A stretch of 64,000 nucleotides of DNA, taken from assembly GCA_934491515.1 (NCBI GenBank), contig CAKSTF010000006.1, positions 17,728 through 81,727 on the forward strand, in the 5' to 3' direction. Source of the stretch: an uncultured Eubacteriales bacterium. Its GTDB lineage: Bacteria; Bacillota; Clostridia; Oscillospirales; Acutalibacteraceae. Shown one piece after another: positions 60,255-64,000 of this stretch (its first letter is position 1; each line of letters starts with the position of its first letter). A program made the position numbers and the translations under genes. The notes beneath the pieces were generated by a model. The model worked only from the letters and a program-made list of their open reading frames with translations, ran no database searches and was not told where the DNA came from.

Positions 60255-60695
60255 ATGAAAGTTATTTTACTTGCAGACGTTAAAGGAAAAGGCAAAAAGG
60301 GCGAACTTTGCAATGTGTCCGACGGATATGCCAGGAATTTCCTTTTCCCGAAGAATCTTGCGGTAGAGGCAGACGCTGCGGCAATGTCCGAACTGCGCGG
60401 CAAGAAACAGGCTGCCGAGCATCACAGGCAGGAGGAGATAGACGCCGCAAAGCATACTGCGTCGCTGCTTGAAGGGAAAAGCGTTACCGTAAAGGCAAAG
60501 GCCGGAAACGGCGGCAAACTTTTCGGAAGCGTAACTTCCAAGGAAATAGCAGAAGAAATAAAGAATACTTTGGGCGTTACGATCGACCGTAAAAAAATGT
60601 CTGTAGCAGACATTAAGAATTTCGGGGATTATACAGCCGAAATAAAACTGCTTGCCGGAATATCGGCAAAGATAAACGTAAAGGTTACGGAATAA
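60255..60695 (+). CDS. rplI: 50S ribosomal protein L9
   Basis: ATG 60255 follows GAGAAGG and gives 146 residues, the usual size. It starts MKVILLADVKGKGKKGELCNVSDGYARNFLFP, the standard L9 N-domain, followed by the long connecting helix and the C-domain with LFGSVTSKEIAEEI. L9 binds 23S rRNA near the L1 stalk base. It precedes dnaB by one base, the conserved order. Confidence 0.97.
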   Translation: MKVILLADVKGKGKKGELCNVSDGYARNFLFPKNLAVEADAAAMSELRGKKQAAEHHRQEEIDAAKHTASLLEGKSVTVKAKAGNGGKLFGSVTSKEIAEEIKNTLGVTIDRKKMSVADIKNFGDYTAEIKLLAGISAKINVKVTE

Positions 60696-60696
60696 T

Positions 60697-62067
60697 ATGA
60701 GCGAAGAAAACATTGCTTACGATGCTGAAGGACTGAGGCTGCCTTATTCTGTTGAAGCCGAGCAGTCGGTGCTGGGCTCGATGATAATTGACCCAAAGTG
60801 CATACACGATGTTGCCGTGCTTGTAAATCCCGAGTATTTTTATATGCCGCAGCACAGGGAAATCTACATTGCGATTTCCTCTATGTACGAACTTAATCAG
60901 TCGATTGATTTTGTCTCGCTGCTTGAAAAACTAAAAAAAGACGGCACTTTTGACGAATCGGGCGGTAAGGCATATATTACCCAGCTTGTTCAAACGGTAC
61001 CTTCGGCGGCAAACGTTCTTACTTACGTTGATATTTTAAGAGAACGTTATTATGCCCGTTCACTGCTTACCGCTGCGCAGGGAATTATAAAAGACGTTAA
61101 CGAAAACATCCGTGATTCAAGCGAACTTATCGACGCCGCCGAACAGCGGATATTTGATATACGCCAGGGAATAAACGTAAGCGGTCTTACCCATATTAAA
61201 GAGGTCATCGAAACCGAAACATACGACCGCCTTTCAAAATTAGCCAATCCGGAAACGCGCAACGATTATGTCGGTATACCGTGCGGCATAGGCGAACTTG
61301 ACAGAATGATAACGGGACTTAATAAATCCGACCTTATCATCTTGGGCGCCCGCCCCGGTATGGGAAAAACTTCGTTTGCACTTAATATTGCAAGAAACGT
61401 TGCAGTCGGTGCAAGGCGCAGGGTATGCTTTTTCTCGCTTGAAATGACCCGTGACCAGTTAGCACAGCGCCTTTTGTCGAGCGAGGCAGGAATTAAGAGC
61501 GAAAAACTCCGTTCGGGAGATCTTGAAAGTTCGGAGTGGACAAAACTTACCACGGCAGGTGAAGTTCTGTCCAAAACCCAGATATATTTTGACGAAACCT
61601 CAAGTCTTACAGTGCCGCAGATGAAGGCGAAAGTGAGACGCCTTGGTAATGTTGACCTTGTTATAGTGGACTACCTTGGTCTTATGCAATCGGCAAAGAA
61701 GGCAGAAAACCGCGTTAACGAGGTAAGCGAAATCACACGAAGCCTTAAAATTATGGCAAAGGAACTGAGAATTCCGGTAATTGTGTGCGCCCAGCTTTCC
61801 CGCGGTACGGAAGTAAAGGGAAAAACACATCGCCCGGCGCTTTCGGATCTGCGTGATTCGGGCTCGATAGAACAGGATGCGGATATAGTACTCTTCCTTT
61901 ACAGGGAAAAATACTACGAATCCGAAAATAATACGGAGGACGAAGCAGTCGACGCAACGCTTGCAGAGTGTATTGTGGCAAAGAATCGTCACGGCGAAAC
62001 GGGAACGGTAAAACTTTACTGGGACGGCGAGCATACGCGTTTTTCGGCTGCTGAAATGATGCGCTGA
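60697..62067 (+). CDS. dnaB: Replicative DNA helicase DnaB
   Basis: The 456-residue protein has the N-terminal DnaB domain (PYSVEAEQSVLGSMI onwards, residues 15-120) and the RecA-like core from about 180. The core carries Walker A ARPGMGKTSFALN near 220, DLVIVDYLGLM (Walker B) and LSDLRDSGSIEQDADIVLFLYREKYY (arginine-finger region). It unwinds the fork as a hexamer. Its stop overlaps the tilS start. Confidence 0.97.
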   Translation: MSEENIAYDAEGLRLPYSVEAEQSVLGSMIIDPKCIHDVAVLVNPEYFYMPQHREIYIAISSMYELNQSIDFVSLLEKLKKDGTFDESGGKAYITQLVQTVPSAANVLTYVDILRERYYARSLLTAAQGIIKDVNENIRDSSELIDAAEQRIFDIRQGINVSGLTHIKEVIETETYDRLSKLANPETRNDYVGIPCGIGELDRMITGLNKSDLIILGARPGMGKTSFALNIARNVAVGARRRVCFFSLEMTRDQLAQRLLSSEAGIKSEKLRSGDLESSEWTKLTTAGEVLSKTQIYFDETSSLTVPQMKAKVRRLGNVDLVIVDYLGLMQSAKKAENRVNEVSEITRSLKIMAKELRIPVIVCAQLSRGTEVKGKTHRPALSDLRDSGSIEQDADIVLFLYREKYYESENNTEDEAVDATLAECIVAKNRHGETGTVKLYWDGEHTRFSAAEMMR

Positions 62068-63365
62068 TGATTGACAAGGTTTTAAAAGCGCTTAATGATT
62101 ATTCAATGCTTGGCGGCGCTTCCGAAATAACGGTGGCGCTTTCGGGCGGCGCGGATTCCGTAGCCCTTACAAACGTTCTTTATTCACTTAGGGAAATATT
62201 CAACTTTGAACTTTCCGCCGCGCACTTTAATCATAAAATACGCGGTAAAGAAGCCGACCGTGACGAGGCTTTCTGCAGGGATTTCTGCAGAAAACTCGGC
62301 ATAAAACTGTATGTCGGCACGGCTGACGTTCCGGCAATTGCAAGGGCGGAAAAAGAAAGTCTGGAACTATGCGCACGTCGCTTGAGATACGCATATTTTG
62401 CCTCTCTCAATACCGACCTTATCGCCACGGCACACACCGCAAGCGATAATCTTGAAACCGTTATACTTAATATCACGCGCGGCACGGGACTTGCCGGACT
62501 TTGCGGCATACCCGCAAAACGCGACCGATATATAAGACCGCTTATATACTGTACGCGGGACGAAATAGAACATTATTGCGAGGCAAACGGACTTGAGTTT
62601 GTAAACGACAGCACCAATTTTACCGATGATTGTTCAAGAAATATAATTAGGCACCGTGTTGTTCCGGCGCTTAAAGAGATAAATCCTTCGGTGGAAAATA
62701 CTGCGCTTAATTCCTCGAAACTTTTCGCGGGTGATAACTCATGTCTTGAGTCCGCCGCAAAAATTGCCTATAAACGGGCGTTTTCCGGCGGCGCGCTTTC
62801 AACAGGCGATTTTGCGGGTCTTGATAACGCGATTGTTTCACGCGTACTTCGCAGATACTATTTTTCGGTGTTTAAAACCGCCCTTGACGGCAAGCACCTT
62901 TCGGAACTTATTGCGCTTTGCAGGGGAACGGGCAAAATATCGCTTTGCGGCGGCGCTTTTGCGGTTTGCAAAAACGGGCTGCTAAAAATTGAACCGCCCG
63001 CGGTAAAAAAGGAATTTGAGGTAAATTTTGAGTCATTTCCCAATACTTTTTTTGACGAATCACAAAAAGTTAACAAATTATTATTAAAAAATATACTTGA
63101 TTGTGATAAGATAGTAGGCGAACTTAAGGTACGTACGCGTGAAGAAGGCGACAAAATACGTCTTGCAAACAAAAACGGCACAAAATCGTTTAAAAAACTT
63201 TATAACGAATACAAAATACCGCTTGCAGAACGTGAGTCGTTGCCGGTAATTGCAGACGATGAAGGACCGGTGTGGGTTTATAAAATCGGCGTGGCGCAGC
63301 GCTGTGCCGCAGATGAAAACAGCCGCCGCGTTTATGTTATTGATACAAAAGAAAAAGAAATATAA
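62067..63365 (+). CDS. tilS: tRNA(Ile)-lysidine synthase
   Basis: The 432-residue protein has the PP-loop ALSGGADSVALTNVLY near residue 26, the HFNHKIRGKEADRDEAFC segment, TAHTASDNLETVILNITRGTGLAGL and RNIIRHRVVPAL, all TilS signatures. A C-terminal substrate-binding domain with RTREEGDKIRLANKNGTKSFKK follows. TilS adds lysine to C34 of the tRNA(Ile) CAU anticodon. The gene starts inside the dnaB stop. Confidence 0.95.
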   Translation: MIDKVLKALNDYSMLGGASEITVALSGGADSVALTNVLYSLREIFNFELSAAHFNHKIRGKEADRDEAFCRDFCRKLGIKLYVGTADVPAIARAEKESLELCARRLRYAYFASLNTDLIATAHTASDNLETVILNITRGTGLAGLCGIPAKRDRYIRPLIYCTRDEIEHYCEANGLEFVNDSTNFTDDCSRNIIRHRVVPALKEINPSVENTALNSSKLFAGDNSCLESAAKIAYKRAFSGGALSTGDFAGLDNAIVSRVLRRYYFSVFKTALDGKHLSELIALCRGTGKISLCGGAFAVCKNGLLKIEPPAVKKEFEVNFESFPNTFFDESQKVNKLLLKNILDCDKIVGELKVRTREEGDKIRLANKNGTKSFKKLYNEYKIPLAERESLPVIADDEGPVWVYKIGVAQRCAADENSRRVYVIDTKEKEI

Positions 63366-63386
63366 AAATTTACGGGGAGAATTATA

Positions 63387-63926
63387 ATGGACGAAAAAAG
63401 AGATATTAAGCAGATACTCGCTTCCGAAGAAGAACTTAAAAGCATAGTTGAAAGGCTCGGAAGGCAGATAACCGAAGACTACAAGGACAAGAATCTTTTG
63501 CTTGTAAGCGTTTTAAAGGGCGCCGTTGTTTTTATGTCGGACCTTCTGCGCGAGATAAAGTGCGACTGTATCATAGATTTTATGGCTGTTTCCTCTTACA
63601 GCGGCACCAAAACCACGGGCGTTGTAAAATTCAAGAAGGATCTTGATATAAATCCCGACGGAAAAGACATACTTATCGTTGAGGATATACTCGATTCCGG
63701 CATAACGCTTTCTTATCTTAAAAACATTCTTATGGACAGAAATGCCGCAAGCATACGCGTTTGCGCTCTGCTTGACAAACCCGAAAACCGCAAAGCGGAT
63801 ATAACCGCCGATTATGTAGGTAAAGTTATTCCTGATGAATTTGTGGTGGGTTACGGACTTGACTATAACGAAAATTACAGAAACCTTCCGTATGTAGGTG
63901 TGTTAAGCCCCTGCGTTTACGAATAA
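63387..63926 (+). CDS. hpt: Hypoxanthine phosphoribosyltransferase
   Basis: The 179-residue length and motifs are standard: LLLVSVLKGAVVFMSDLLREI, SYSGTKTTGVVKFKKD, the PRPP-binding loop ILIVEDILDSGITLSYL and VVGYGLDYNENYRNLPYVG. It salvages hypoxanthine and guanine. It lies between tilS and ftsH, as in Bacillus and many clostridia. Confidence 0.96.
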   Translation: MDEKRDIKQILASEEELKSIVERLGRQITEDYKDKNLLLVSVLKGAVVFMSDLLREIKCDCIIDFMAVSSYSGTKTTGVVKFKKDLDINPDGKDILIVEDILDSGITLSYLKNILMDRNAASIRVCALLDKPENRKADITADYVGKVIPDEFVVGYGLDYNENYRNLPYVGVLSPCVYE

Positions 63927-63956
63927 AAAAGCGGATCTGAAAGGAGAATCCCACCT

Positions 63957-64000
63957 TTGAACAAAAACGTCAGAAATGTTCTTTTGTATCTGTGTATACC
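63957..64000 (+). CDS. ftsH: Start of ATP-dependent zinc metalloprotease FtsH (partial)
   Basis: TTG 63957 lies behind AAAGGAG and encodes MNKNVRNVLLYLCIP before the window ends. This matches the usual FtsH N-terminus in Bacillota, and the tilS-hpt-ftsH order supports it. Only 15 residues are visible. Confidence 0.75.
   Translation, partial: MNKNVRNVLLYLCI

Overview
The window looks like a chromosome segment of a spore-forming, probably gut- or rumen-dwelling member of the Clostridia (Bacillota). The evidence is a full-length SpoIVA, RNase J, the conserved rplI-dnaB and tilS-hpt-ftsH orders, strong AGGAGG ribosome sites with several TTG/GTG starts, sigma-A-like promoters, BspA-type leucine-rich-repeat surface proteins and YesL/DUF624 proteins. 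No rRNA, tRNA, CRISPR, IS element or prophage was seen.

Region 1 (1-10288) is a sugar-phosphate catabolism locus. A leftward TIM-like isomerase and a YjbQ protein (cut by the window edge) face a rightward operon: SIS isomerase, FucI/AraA-type isomerase, FGGY kinase, fructose-6-phosphate-aldolase/transaldolase, ribulose-phosphate 3-epimerase. A LplABC-like sugar importer follows, with no ATPase gene.

Region 2 (10831-23591) holds two tandem copies of a two-gene unit: a lipoprotein of the neutral-ceramidase family plus a giant (1520-1607 aa) membrane-anchored protein. Each giant carries about three copies of an unfamiliar module, a CxxC knuckle and two glycine-rich beta-helix domains.

Region 3 (23664-42964) is organised around a divergent control region at 26906-27391. 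Leftward lie a DUF1080/LamG-like protein, an AraR-type GntR/LacI regulator and a second FGGY kinase. Rightward is an apparent 12-gene, 15.6 kb operon: GH4 glycosidase, a second FucI-like/TIM-like/YjbQ set, two BspA-like LRR surface proteins (one fused to an NlpC/P60-like peptidase), and a complete Dpp/Opp-type ABC importer. Two related inverted-repeat operators flank the divide.

Region 4 (43070-47515) is mostly housekeeping and sporulation: an iron-sulfur protein, queH with an FTR-like mini-protein, spoIVA behind a sigma-E-like promoter, a TfoX-N protein and a Xer-type recombinase. An orphan promoter-terminator pair that could make a small RNA follows.

Region 5 (47819-58067) returns to the theme of region 2: two YesL/DUF624 membrane proteins, a two-module relative of the giant proteins, a DUF4965 (glutaminase A-like) protein, three tandem cytoplasmic ceramidase-family hydrolases and a membrane protein. 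Region 6 (58291-64000) is core genes: rnj, rplI, dnaB, tilS, hpt and the start of ftsH.

The strongest candidate for an undescribed system is the repeated link between ceramidase-family hydrolases and the repeat-module surface proteins (regions 2 and 5). The second is the duplicated FucI-like/TIM-like/YjbQ association, which suggests a sugar pathway in which YjbQ has a role. All family assignments were made by reading the sequence, not by database search.
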